Positions 12,301-21,149 of a DNA stretch of 64,000 nt are shown here, one piece after another (position 1 is the first letter of the stretch; every line of letters begins with the position of its first letter). Both the position numbers and the translations under genes were made by a program. The notes under the pieces are model-generated. The model did not search any database, was not told the DNA's origin, and worked only from the letters and a program-made list of their open reading frames with translations. Origin of the DNA: Galaxea fascicularis (Eukaryota; Cnidaria; Anthozoa; Scleractinia; Euphylliidae); the NCBI GenBank assembly GCA_948470475.1, contig OX419335.1:19288479-19352478 (forward strand), in the 5' to 3' direction.

Positions 12301-15300
12301 GGCCAGTCAGCCACCTTGTAGCAGGCCTATGTTTGTCTTTCTTTGTTATTTTTTACCTGTATTAATTACGCGGCCATCCTTGAACAGAAACTAAGCCACA
12401 TGTCATTTTATGCTGTATTTTATTGTTTAAAATGCGATCCATCATCACTGTAAAGAAACAGCATCGTTAACGCTTTCCAGATGTCCACAATGCACAGAAG
12501 TACAGTACAAAATTACTCTATTCTCTATTACTACTTCAACTTGAACAGTTTTATTGTCTATTGTGCTACTTTTAATTAGCAACATTTCCGTTATACCTGC
12601 ACACTGAATGTAACAACTACGAAATGATGCAATGAAATATTTTGTTGTGAACTGTAAGTAATTCATAGAAATACAGTACTGTACACAGTACAAGAGTAGA
12701 GGACAATTTATAGCACAGTACATTCACACAATGTTATATTATACCATAATTTATATGTTGGCACTGAACTTTGTTTAAAGTATTTCCTTGCATGAAGTGT
12801 TTTTGTATGATACACCATTAAAATCAACATTAGACCACACCAATTGAGCATTTTTATTGATCCTGTATTTACAGTATGCATCAAGCAGTGAGTTCCCCAA
12901 GTCCAGAGGGTGGCTGTTATACACAGGTTCGACTGTACTGACTGTTAAAATAAAAAATCTCTCTACAGGGCTGTCATTAAGGACCAGGGGCTATGGATGT
13001 GTACATTTATGCAAAGCAGGGATGTGGATACCATTTTTAACAGGCAGTGCATAGGCGCATTTATAAGAATCCATTATAATTACAGATTTTTAAGCCCGTA
13101 GAAGGTTTTTCAGCCAGGAAAATCAAGTTGACAGCCGGGTATTTTCCCTGGTTCCCAGTTATTATTTACATCCCTGGTAGAGTGCACAGAAAATAGAGGT
13201 AACATAACAGTTAAAGGAATTTGCTGACTTGTTCCACTTTAAACACTAATTACAGTAATTGTTGTGTATTACATAAATCAAACTGAGAATTCACCTTTTT
13301 ACCATAATTAAAAAATACCAATGCCAGTTGTACATGTACAGAATAAAATTAATGTACATTGTAAAGCTAGACAGAAAATCCAAGCCTTACTCACCCATTG
13401 TTGAGCCCTCCTCGGCAGTCTTTACTGGAGCTAACCCCAATGTTTAAAATCAAGAAGAGAAAGAAGAAGGCTGCCATCCCAAAGCAAATTCTGTACACAG
13501 CCAGGTATCCAACCAAAAGATTACAGTTACTTGCCTTACAAGCTTCATCTAAAAACGGCACCTTTGAGGATAAAGAAATTAGTAGACTACAGTGAAACCC
13601 CTACTTAGCAGCCACCCTTGGGGATAATAATGGAAAGTGGCTTCTTAACGGGGGTAAAAAACAACAGAAGAACTGTCATCAGGACTCAGACTACTGGCTA
13701 CCTAATAGGGAGTGGCCATTTAATAGGCCATTTCAGAGTTGTGCAGGGAACTGGGGCGAGTTTAAAATTTGAAGTTAACGATTATTGTCACATGAAATAT
13801 ATCTTTGAGATTGGTCATTTCACCAGGTTTGATTGTTTTAGGTTGAGCAGAGACCAAGTTATGGACCTTGAAATAATAGTTCAAAACCCATACAAATTTC
13901 GTGACATACAAACTTGGTGTGATATTCTTAAAAATTGGCAAACATATTGATTTTCACCTCAGTTAATTCCAAATAGTAAGTGGATGACGGGATTTTACAG
14001 TTGCCAAAAAACTGAATAATATTTTTAAGAGTTGATATGGTTTTGGGGGATGCAGCCTCAAAATTAGAGACATTTGTATGGATTTTGAATGATGTTTTAA
14101 AGTCCATAACTTGGTCTCTGTTCAACCTGTCAATTCAGCGACTACTTGAAACTCGCCCCAGTTCCCTGTGCAACTCCGAAACAGCCTCCAGGCATCCACA
14201 TCCAATACTCTTGACTAGACTCTGGTCGTCAAATCTAAGAGTCCACTTGAGTTACTTAAAGTCTAGTCATGAAATGACACTGGAAGTCAAAAAAAATTGT
14301 CAACCGGAGTCCATCAGAGTCCAGTGGAGGCCTCGAGACAAGCGCGGTACACAAGTAATATTAATTCCTTGTTCTTTATGCCATGACCACAAGACTTCCG
14401 CTTTTCCGATAGAATACAAGCATACACAACTAGAGTCTAGTTGAGTGTATTGGACAACCCTCCCTATTGGGGGCCACTTAATAGAAGTTTGACCCTACAT
14501 TGATCAGTAAAACTCTAGTTTTTTTACTTGAATGATTAATATTCTTGTGCATGATTTCAAAACCAAAAAAATCTGACCAGTTGGAAACAAGATGCTAGAT
14601 AAACAACAATCTAACATATTATCTAATAAATAACATTATTTAAGACAGAATGTCATGCCATATTTTGATGTTAAACTCAGTTTTGCACCCACACCCCACT
14701 GTCATCTTCCATACACTAGAAATTAATGAAAGGTCAACAATAATGGTAGTCAGTGGCAGATAGAGGGTAAGTGTTCAGCATAAACCCACTGGCACCAGCT
14801 CAGCACTGGGTTTACAATGATGTGTGATCAGCTTTGCTTGTTAAACTATAGGATGATCTTTGTTTATTGCCAGATTAGCTTGCTAGAGGCAATTACAGTA
14901 ATTAAAAATCAATCCTTTTCAGTAAACCCTAAGAGTGATCAGTACCAAATTTCTCTTGTAATAAATGCTTTATAAGACAGAGTGGTCACAAGAATTAAGG
15001 ACAGGTTCACACAAGATGAATTGCATGATATTTTTAACAATTTCTCCCTACAACACCTGTTCTTCCAAAGGAAATATGTAGGGGCAACAAACAAGAATTT
15101 AAACTTTGATCTTAGGGTTTAAAGGGTTAAATGTTTTGCTTCATTTAAGCACACATTAGCATAAATGGCAAAACAAGCCAGTGATAAATGGGCACTACTG
15201 ACAAATAATTATTGAAAGTGCTGACAAGCCCAGTTAAATTACTGAGAATTTGAGCATGACAGTTTCAATGGTTTTTTGAGATATGTGCAGTTTCATGTTT

Positions 15301-17143
15301 CATAAGTTTCATACCTCCCTCAGAGAAGGTCGATGGAAATTCCAAGGGGGAGGGGGGTGGTAAAAGCAAACATTTTTAAGGAATTAACTTGAAATTTCTA
15401 GAGGGGTGGAGTGTGCCAACCCAAACACCATCTGTGGGAGAGGGGGATATGGATAATTTTTCTGGAACCACACAATAGATGTTTCAAATGTCAAGATTTT
15501 ACAAAGAATGTTCCTGTGGCTATCAAGGGTTCATTATAAGTACTAAATAGTATTAACCTTTTCCACCATAGCTTCTTGTATCCCTTCTGACAACATGACA
15601 CAGGACACAATGGTACCCAGTAGTAAGAACACTGTGTACATAATCCGAGTGGATGTGGAACTGCGACATGATGGACAGCATGCACAACAACAGCTGACAG
15701 CAGTGGGGCAGCAGCAACAAGCAAACTGTACCACAGAAGAAGACAAAATATTATGTTACTCTCTAAGGAACTATATTGTCAGGATACAAAATAAATTAAA
15801 TTCAAACAAGATGCCTCAGGAGGCGTTAACATGGGATGCGTAATTTGCATCTAACTTTGACTGGTGATGCAGGTAGTCAAACACATGATGGTTCAAGTCA
15901 CACTCAACTGGCATGCAAATTATTCACAGTTGAAAACACAAAACTAAAGCAATGAACACTGATCAAATCAATCTCTTTTCAATCATTTATGGTCAATCTA
16001 TATCATGGTGCTGTGAGAATGAAATCTTTACTTAAAAGGTTTTCTCTGCAACAAATTAGTACGCATAGAAAGAGGAAATGCAGCTGATCAGCTAGCTGCA
16101 CTATTTGGCAATTCCGGCATCACATGCTTCCCAAAGTACAGGAATGAAATCGAAAAAAAAGAAGACTAGAAAAAAAGTCAAAAACACCAGGTATCAGAGG
16201 CAGTCACCCATCCTAGTAGTAACCCAAGCCAACAGGGCTTAACTTCAGTGACAAACACAAGCACTTGGCTAATTACCATATGCGATTATGATGGCAACAA
16301 AACTTGACCAAATTTTATATGTGGTCTGCCTAATTATGGCATCCCTCGCAACAAGTAGAATCTAAGTAACAGACTACATCTCTTACCTAAAACCTTTAAC
16401 TAATTCCTTTTCTCGCTGAGCCTAATCAAACAGTCTTCACTCATACATTTCATTTAAGAGATTTTGTTACATGTAGGTCATTCTTATTCATTTATTTATT
16501 TTTATTTATAACTCATGTTTTACTAGCAAGCCTTATTTAGATTACAAAAACAACAATATGCCATATATCACAATATTACGAAAAAGTGTGAAAAACATTA
16601 CTACACCTAAATTAACGAACAAAAGTAAGCTTAATACACACAAACAAACCAAGGCCAACTAAGGAGGGAGGTCACAGGGCCCAGCAACACAAAATATGCA
16701 GCAAGGATCACTCTCGCCCTGACAGTACCAACGAATGAAATGAAACAAAAGAAAAAATACTCATCTGCCTACCAAGAGGCATGAACACAAAAAGAACTGG
16801 TGTAGCCATATAAGCCATTCATTCTTAAATAGTTTAAGCAGAATCAAGTTGACTTACAGCTGTATGTCCAAGTTTTACAGTATGATTGAACATCAGCTGC
16901 AATATTGCTCATGTTCATGATCACTAAATAAATAAGCTTACAGAAGATACGAGCCTATCGATCGATGGCATTTAGATCACACGTCTAACAGTAATATTCG
17001 GACTCAATCACTTACAGATCCTACGCTGATACCTGCATCGATGTACCAGAGCATTGACAAACTCTAGCAGTCGGTGACAAGTAAGTTTGTACTACAAATT
17101 AAAGAAAACTCACCGAGGCTGCTGTGCAGACGATCGAACCCAT
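2444..17143 (-). CDS. SERINC: SERINC-family serine incorporator, exons 1-9 (3' part off window)
   Basis: Multi-pass membrane protein of the SERINC/TDE1 family. Known family roles are phospholipid scrambling, serine-lipid supply and, for some vertebrate members, restriction of retroviruses. Coding exons (high to low): 17114-17143, 15558-15725, 13395-13561, 11974-12053, 10851-10944, 10261-10301, 9647-9723, 2693-2789, 2444-2539. All phases agree and give 283 codons. The start [10 protein letters not shown] leads into the Cys-rich FACCCCP segment typical of the family. Other family blocks are [53 protein letters not shown] and [10 protein letters not shown]. About seven hydrophobic helices are present. 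Family proteins are about 450-470 residues, so roughly 170-190 residues lie off the left edge. Intron 7 (2790-9646) contains the Gypsy element. Donors are GT; intron 2 has a weak gttaat donor. Confidence 0.9.
3438..3578 (+). repeat. 5' LTR (141 bp)
   Basis: Begins tgtaatg and ends actaca, which are standard TG...CA termini. It matches 7786-7926 except at one position. 141 bp is short for a Gypsy LTR. It includes a start codon at 3518 in frame with gag, but the likely gag start is at 3605. Confidence 0.95.
3580..3591 (+). other. Primer-binding site, tRNA-Ser type
   Basis: TGGCGACGAGGA starts two bases after the LTR. It is complementary to the 3' end (with CCA) of animal tRNA-Ser(GCU), whose acceptor reads CCTCGTCGCCA. 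The match covers 12 bases. tRNA identity is from memory of the acceptor sequence. Confidence 0.75.
3605..7639 (+). CDS. Gag-Pol polyprotein of the Gypsy element
   Basis: Single frame of about 1,344 codons from the Met at 3605; an in-frame Met at 3518 lies inside the LTR. Order: capsid-like gag; two zinc knuckles at about 4260-4375 (Cx2Cx4Hx6C and Cx2Cx4Hx4C); aspartic protease with DSGAS at about 4520; reverse transcriptase at about 4960-5550 with SDD at 5372-5380; RNase H beginning [10 protein letters not shown] at about 5813; integrase HHCC finger at about 6453-6570; DDE catalytic residues near 6645, 6810 and 6911; and a C-terminal GPY/F-like module. Gag and Pol are fused with no frameshift, as in several Ty3/Gypsy clades. 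The RT active site reads I-S-D-D where most elements have Y/F-x-D-D. No stops or frameshifts are seen, so it may be competent. Confidence 0.95.
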   Translation: MEKSVLPKFDCFSDPATIGPRWKRWLTSFELYADGKGLIISEGTTAATKQRRRAMLLHLAGPDVQEIFTTLTETGDATNYASAVEALNAYFVPQVNSAFARQTFHRITQNPGETVQQFVTRLRQAAKDCDFGTDTDNQIRDAVLNKCTSIYIKRKLLEEGQGLNLTRTLEVASKCEKIETQLAALSEKGEESEHISRINERSNNPSTSMQGRFQGRDKTCYRCGLLGHFGRDPQCPAKGKTCRKCRGKDHFEKVCKTKSYARQVGGGPDDNDPGPQQDYAFSITEGGHSEMVTVQVGGVNLRMLIDSGASSNIIDEETWERLKVKGVKCESQVATPDKKLYPYASSQPLPVKGSFKCTVSVCDRSTKAEVLVIKGRGMSLLGKITATELGVLKVGINIAMVTSKADSLKQQYPEVFEGVGKLKNKQISLDINPTVRPIAQPYRRVPFNLRGKIRDKTTELLDMGIIEPVEGPAPWVNPVVIVPKDNGDIRLCVDMRQANQAIMRRRYPIPTVDEVLHTMNGSKVFSKLDLKWGYHQLELSPESREITTFATPDGLFRYKRLLFGVCSASEQYQHEIASALAGIEGVENISDDIVVHGPDTETHNRRLHQTIERLQECGLTLNAEKCLFNTDRLVFMGMLLSEKGIGPTADRVKAVLEVEEPKSASDVRSFLGLANYSSRFIPHFATLSEPLRRLTRKETPFEFGPEQKKSFECLKQKMAEACTLAYFDKNAPTKIITDASPVGLGAVLVQKQDSTWTPVCYASRSLTGCEQRYSQTEKEALGVVWACERFHIYVYGMQFVVETDHKPLEVIYGPRSRPCARIERWVLRLQPYDFSVIHRPGRENIADPLSRLLHTRVEPDNHQRCTEEYVRFVAASATPTALTTREIEEASADDEEQKEVRKAIATGQFEKCRQYMAVAGELCVIGQLVLRGTRIIIPSKLQPRTLALAHEGHLGVVGTKQNLRTKVWWPGMDKAAERHCRACHGCQLVAQPDPPEPIRSTSLPNGPWQDLAVDLMGPLPSGHSLLVIVDYYSRFYEVEVMQSTTAEKIIDRLADTFCRHGLPNTIKSDNGPQFKSNEFREYCEQHNIIHQKVTAKWAQANGEVERQNRSLLKRLQIAQAENKPWRAELRRYLSAYRSIPHNTTGRSPAELLFNRKVKGKIPDLSIVHAYDHELHDRDAEQKAKSKAYADIHRRASPSSIELGDEVLVQQDKTNKLSTAFNPNPCKVVSKTGNSLVVESPTGNQYSRNTSHVKQYIREGDPTLQQGSDSVSTPPTPQQELDPVPSPYQPTVPESTAGLLDRGECPDLQENGGAAPEPSRNLRPQRTRRLPERLRDYVVNFLWGT
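7772..7785 (+). other. Polypurine tract
   Basis: Run gaggataggggaga directly before the 3' LTR, the expected position of the plus-strand primer. One pyrimidine interrupts it. Confidence 0.7.
7786..7926 (+). repeat. 3' LTR (141 bp)
   Basis: Second LTR copy with a single difference from 3438-3578, followed by the target duplicate accgg at 7927-7931. Confidence 0.95.
8555..9511. mobile_element. TIR element with C-rich subterminal blocks
   Basis: The left end ttccagaaaatatccatacc is inverted at the right end as ggtatggatattttctggaa. Inside each end lie reiterated blocks of about 35 bp with a poly-C run followed by ttc-aga-ttcc (8580-8720 and 9360-9480). A related element is at 58246-58492 and a probable fragment near 15330-15475. 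No transposase frame is present. It lies in SERINC intron 7. Confidence 0.7.
11146..11255 (+). repeat. Truncated tRNA-derived SINE
   Basis: Contains the B-box region ggtcacgggttcaagcccc, an acceptor half ttgaagtcc and the tail hairpin ctgaatttttttcagg seen in the SINE copies at 56.2-56.9 kb. It then runs into a gcaattg...gcgatca tail. The A-box half is missing. The preceding 10963-11140 is A/T-rich and resembles the 3' end of a non-LTR element. Confidence 0.6.
12182..12940. mobile_element. TIR element with gaggccaccctctattaag repeats
   Basis: The left end acagtcagactgtattaaga and its gaggccaccctct block are inverted at about 12905-12940 as agagggtggctgttatacac followed by gttcgactgt. Internal copies of ttaagaggcca occur near the left end. 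It shares terminal style with 13590-14498. It lies in SERINC intron 3. Confidence 0.5.
13590..14498. mobile_element. TIR element with a long internal foldback
   Basis: The termini cagtgaaacccctactt and gccacttaatagaagttt are roughly inverted. Internally, the stretch around gcagggaactggggcgag (from about 13742) is inverted at about 14148-14172. The match continues inward through gagaccaagttatggac and its complement near 14100, giving arms of some 150 bp. A separate small element (14202-14453) sits in its right part. No coding evidence. SERINC intron 2. Confidence 0.6.
14202..14453. mobile_element. Nested 250-bp MITE
   Basis: Begins ccaatactcttgactagac and ends with the approximate inverse gtctagttgagtgtattgg. 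It lies between the foldback arm and the right terminus of the surrounding element, so it looks like a later insertion. Confidence 0.5.
14923..15124. mobile_element. MITE with taaaccctaagagtgat ends (copy 1)
   Basis: About 200 bp running from taaaccctaagagtgatc to gatcttagggttta. Shared internal words with the copy at 39831-40025 include cagagtggtcac and acttctcc/atttctccc. No coding. SERINC intron 2. Confidence 0.7.
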
Positions 17144-17640
17144 TATCTTTTATGCCGTACGAATTCACTGTTCATTTATTATAAGATGACAGAAGCGTTT
17201 GAAAAGAAACCTTTCTCAAATTTTGGCGATATATGAATCACAACATCAAAACTTTCCGCTTGTGTGCAAATTTTCGCAGGTCTTCGGCAACTGCGATTGT
17301 AGTTCATCGTAATCCGAAGCACAAACGAAGTTAAGTGGAAAATCTGGACCAAGGAATTAAAGTGGAATTGCGGAACAATGCACTCGATCCACGTTCATAA
17401 AAGATGTTCTTCACCGTATGAGGCGGCTGCTGTAGTGTCGAAGCGTGAGAATTGTTGTGAATTCGTAGAATAAATTATGTGTTGGATGTGTTCACTGGCG
17501 GCCTAGCTCTATCTCTGTTTTTCAGGGTTCTGCAGCTGCTATCTTGAAGTCCAAGCTCTTACGTCACGCGAGTGATCCATGTAATTTTATTGGATGATCG
17601 ACTGGCCTGGCTCAGCCAGATTCTCATGATTGGCGCTGAC
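17144..17640. promoter_or_regulatory. SERINC 5' flank (inferred promoter region)
   Basis: Sequence upstream of the SERINC start codon (minus strand). No TATA box, initiator or other defined element stands out. The transcription start cannot be placed. Confidence 0.3.
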
Positions 17641-17649
17641 AGTAAGGAA

Positions 17650-17790
17650 TTTGCCTCGCGAGGCAAAAAATATCAAACAAGTTTGATATTTTCCTCACGG
17701 CCTCGTGAGGCGAATTTCTCACCGAAAATTCGCCGCACACGAGAGGAAACGGCTGAGCTAACTGCCTCGCGAGGAATTTTGCTCAGCTCT
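17650..17790. repeat. Cluster of short palindromes
   Basis: Successive perfect or near-perfect palindromes: tgcctcgcgaggca, aaatatcaaacaagtttgatattt broken into two arms, gcctcgtgaggc and a final cctcgcgagg at about 17764. A similar palindrome, accacctcgcgaggtag, occurs at about 25657. It may be a foldback element remnant or a CpG-rich regulatory patch upstream of SERINC. A short ATG frame with a GTAAGT donor follows at 17851-17876; I do not call it a gene. Confidence 0.55.
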
Positions 17791-18355
17791 TTCCTCACGT
17801 ATGCGATGGACTTTACTGATTCGTCGCTCGCGCGTAAGTCGCAGAGGAAAATGGCGGCTTTTCCAGCTTTAAAAAGTAAGTTTTAAGTAGTGGTGAATTA
17901 TAAACTTAAGGATTTCTTTTACTTTTAGGAAATAGACAGGTTCAATTTAAGCTATGTTACGCTGAAAACGAAACCGGAATCATAGCTTTTCCCTGCTTTC
18001 AAAGACGTTGACGGCATATGATATGGATTTCTTTCAGGTATTCCTTTGTATTTCCTGGTGCCGCTTGGAAAAAAACTATTTTCTTGTTTTTCCACAAAAA
18101 AAAAAGTTTGTTTGTTTTGACGGTTCGATCAAATCGGACGATGGATGCCAAATGGGACGGCGTACCACGTGATGTGTTTTATCTAGTGAGAATGCAAAGA
18201 AATTGATGGGTGGGTTCAATTTGGCGATCGAAAATTATTTTCATACTGAATTTGCAGCAAAATCATAAAAATGCACTTAACAAAATCCCCAAATTATTCG
18301 TAAATGGGGCCAATTAAAACGTAAACAAAGCTCTTAAATGGCGTCTTTTTTTCTA

Positions 18356-18459
18356 AAACAACTATCCCCCTCAGGGTCTGTGGATATTTATACTTCCACT
18401 CTTTGTGTCTTGCTGTATGTCCATGGCTATTCACTCCCTCTTCGGGGGATAGTTGTCTA
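18356..18459. mobile_element. About 100-bp foldback MITE
   Basis: acaactatccccctcag at the left is matched by the inverted cttcgggggatagttgt at the right. The internal sequence is unstructured. The rest of 17800-19340 shows no gene or repeat that I can support. Confidence 0.5.
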
Positions 18460-19341
18460 TTATTTGCGGAAAGCAAAGTAAATATTTGTGAATTGCGGAG
18501 CCTGCCGGAGGCGAATAATCATTTAAGTCCAATTACCCAGGTGATTATCAGAGACAAACAAAGAAGCCAGGGGGAAATGTCTGGCAGCGATCACCTGACA
18601 GATCGATTGACAGTGCGTGCGTGAAGAAGAAAGGAGTGAAAATGTTTTGTGCCCTTTGTGAACAGTCTATTCAGGAAATTAACAAGTCGAATGCGTGAAC
18701 AAGAAGCCAATTTAGGGTCAGTTCAACCATTGAGCCTGAACGCCGATTGTGACTTGATGCACTTAATGTTAGGTAAATCCCTTTTTCATAGGTAATATGA
18801 ATTTGGTTCTTTTCATAATGGCCACCGTAGTGTTGTTGTTGTTTTTGTTTGGTTTTTTTTTTTTTACAAAACTTGCACAAATGAAATAAAATTGATGTCT
18901 CAGATAACTGTTGCTTTAAGATTGAAGGAGAGAAGAAAACACCTTAAACCGCTTTTGTAACGCAGGATTTACGTTGTCCTACGCATAACTGTTTGTGAGT
19001 GTTTTTTGCTGTTCACACCAAATTTGAACTTGATTTGTATTGTAATCATATCCGATGAAACTGGTTCCCTTAGCGGTCTTGTTACAAGCCCTGATCTCTT
19101 AAGTCTGTGTGACTAGACAGGTTGTCCGATGATAAACAAAGTTGACAGGATCTTTTGCTCTGCACTGCTCACTAGTTTTTAATTAAGAAAATAAATGCCC
19201 ATCCTAACACTACATTTGCCAATTGTTTCTTTTTTATTCCGGCCCAGTTCAAGGAAAGTAAACAACATATGTACATTAAAGTTAACGTTAGTATCAGGGG
19301 ATGTGCGGCTCAATAAACAGTGTCCCAAAGAGGGAAGAGGA

Positions 19342-19510
19342 GAAGGGGGCATCCCTGGAGCCCGGAGCCCGATCATTTTACTGTCTGGAGCAATGGCCAT
19401 TTTTCCCTGGAACACTAAAGCAAATGTTATGGAGTCCTAGAGCCCCTAAAAATTAATCATGGAGCCCTGAAGTCCCGCCCTTTTGGGACCGGAGCCCTGG
19501 AGCTCTAAAC
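19342..19510 (+). repeat. ctggagccc-type dispersed repeat, copy 1
   Basis: Reiterated words such as ctggagcccggagccc, ggagcaatggcc, ggagccctggagctct. The copy at 34753-34925 has the same words on the opposite strand (gggctccagggttcc, atgatcaggct). It is part of a dispersed element, not coding. Confidence 0.6.
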
Positions 19511-19936
19511 CCCTTTGAAGTTGTTCTTGTATGACAAAATAAGTTTCTGTCTCTTTTTTTAAGTAAGCCCATAGGGCTTCTCTAAACATTTTTTATTCTT
19601 TAACCGTTCGGTATGATTACATTTGAGGATGTCTTTTCAATTTAACAATTTATACGAGGAAGATACCTCAACAACCTAAAAAGTGTTTAATTTTCCCATT
19701 CAACAGCCTGAAGTTCTAAATGAAATATTTGCGACACGCCAAAAGCCTACAATAATCTTTGAAGACAATTGCAATTAATGAATCGATAACGTTTGACGGT
19801 TCACATTGCCAGATAATACTTTCATCATTCCGCAATTCCTTCACTGAGTTGCGATCGCAACTTGCATTGAAGCCCTCCTTACAGCGGAGCGTTGTCCGTT
19901 GATTTTAGGTTTGAGGTACCAATCACACATCATCAC

Positions 19937-20716
19937 TTAAGGTGGCCGAACACAGTTTTTCGCGCGCGCTCTTGCTGATGCGATTCAGCGCGCGCACAAG
20001 GATTGCAAAAACAAACATGCGGTTGATACAGCGATCATTTTATTTGCTCAATGCCCGCTCTATCTTTGCTATTTTCTTTACAATTGACCGCAGTGCACTG
20101 ATGGCTTTAGTCTTTTATAACAAAGGTATGTTAGAAAAGGTAACGATGCAAAGTACCCTGCAATTCTCGGATTTTTCCGAATCGAAAGAACCCAGTTAAA
20201 TGCAGCGCATGCGCAGTTGCTCAAAAAATTGAGACCCGATTGCTTTTGCACAAACTTGCCGATTTCTAACAATCCAGTCGTTAGAATTTCAAGAAATTTG
20301 GCAAGAAAATAGTTCATCAACCACGTGAATGATCTATCAAGAAAAATGGGAATTTTGACATAGGGAATTTTTAATAATACAGAAAACGATTTACAGCGAA
20401 TTACGAAAATCGCCTCTGTCAAAATTTTATCAGAACAGTGTTGACAGACAGAATTTAATGTCAATTCGTAGCGGGCAAATGATGAAAACAATCAAACGAC
20501 TGGATTTTCTTAAAATAAACAAAAACTATTTTTTAAGCCTTGTTTTTAACCAGCTCTGTTGCCATGGCAACAGCACACACCCTGGCCAAAATGCGAGAAT
20601 AAATACTTCCCTAGTTAAAATTGGCTCTTGCAAAAAATGGGCGCCAAAGCATAAATAGTTTTAAAGTAATGGTGTATTAGGCATAGGCACTTGAAAACTG
20701 TGTTCGGCCACCTTAA
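19937..20716. mobile_element. 780-bp TTAA-flanked TIR element
   Basis: Left ttaaggtggccgaacacag and right ctgtgttcggccaccttaa are exact inverses, each carrying TTAA at its outer edge. This fits piggyBac-like target use (family knowledge). There is no transposase frame. It contains the palindrome gttgccatggcaac at 20558-20571, matching the RFX X-box consensus. Confidence 0.75.
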
Positions 20717-21086
20717 AAGAAAGCACTTTTTGTGAGGGATGCTATTTGCACTGAATTGAAAGGTAGCTTGAAGGTGTGCTAACATGAAGAAAAAAATATT
20801 TCTATCGCGTCAAATGTGTGAAAGGCTCTCTGTGTACACAACTCATCGGGAGACATTTTTGTCCATGAAGTTTGCGTTGTATAAAGAGAATCCAAAGGTG
20901 TAATTACAAAGGGAATAATCGGTTTGTTTTAGGGGATGGATGTTTATTAAAATAGATTTTTTCAGGATCGCTTGTAATAAAAGGCTTTATTTTCTTACAT
21001 ATTTCAGCTGGTGTTCCACGGTTTCGGGGCTTGCACTATTGATATATGTATTGATATGTATTTGTGTTTCGATATTTAGTCAGCTC

Positions 21087-21094
21087 TATATAAA
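21087..21094 (+). promoter_or_regulatory. TATA box of the GM2A-like gene
   Basis: tatataaa within gctctatataaagcgg, 56 bp before the start codon. This implies a start site near 21118-21125 and a short 5' UTR. Confidence 0.65.
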
Positions 21095-21149
21095 GCGGAG
21101 ACTGATACAGGTATTACTTGCATCCTTCTTCACTGGAAAGATATAAATC

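Noticed and set aside
13549..13550. AG acceptor for SERINC exon 3
   Set aside because: It puts the exon out of phase with exon 2. The AG at 13562-13563 restores phase and the [11 protein letters not shown] reading.
17851..17876. MAAFPALK mini-exon with a GTAAGT donor
   Set aside because: Attractive ATG and donor, but no downstream exon found and it lies next to the palindrome cluster. Not enough support.
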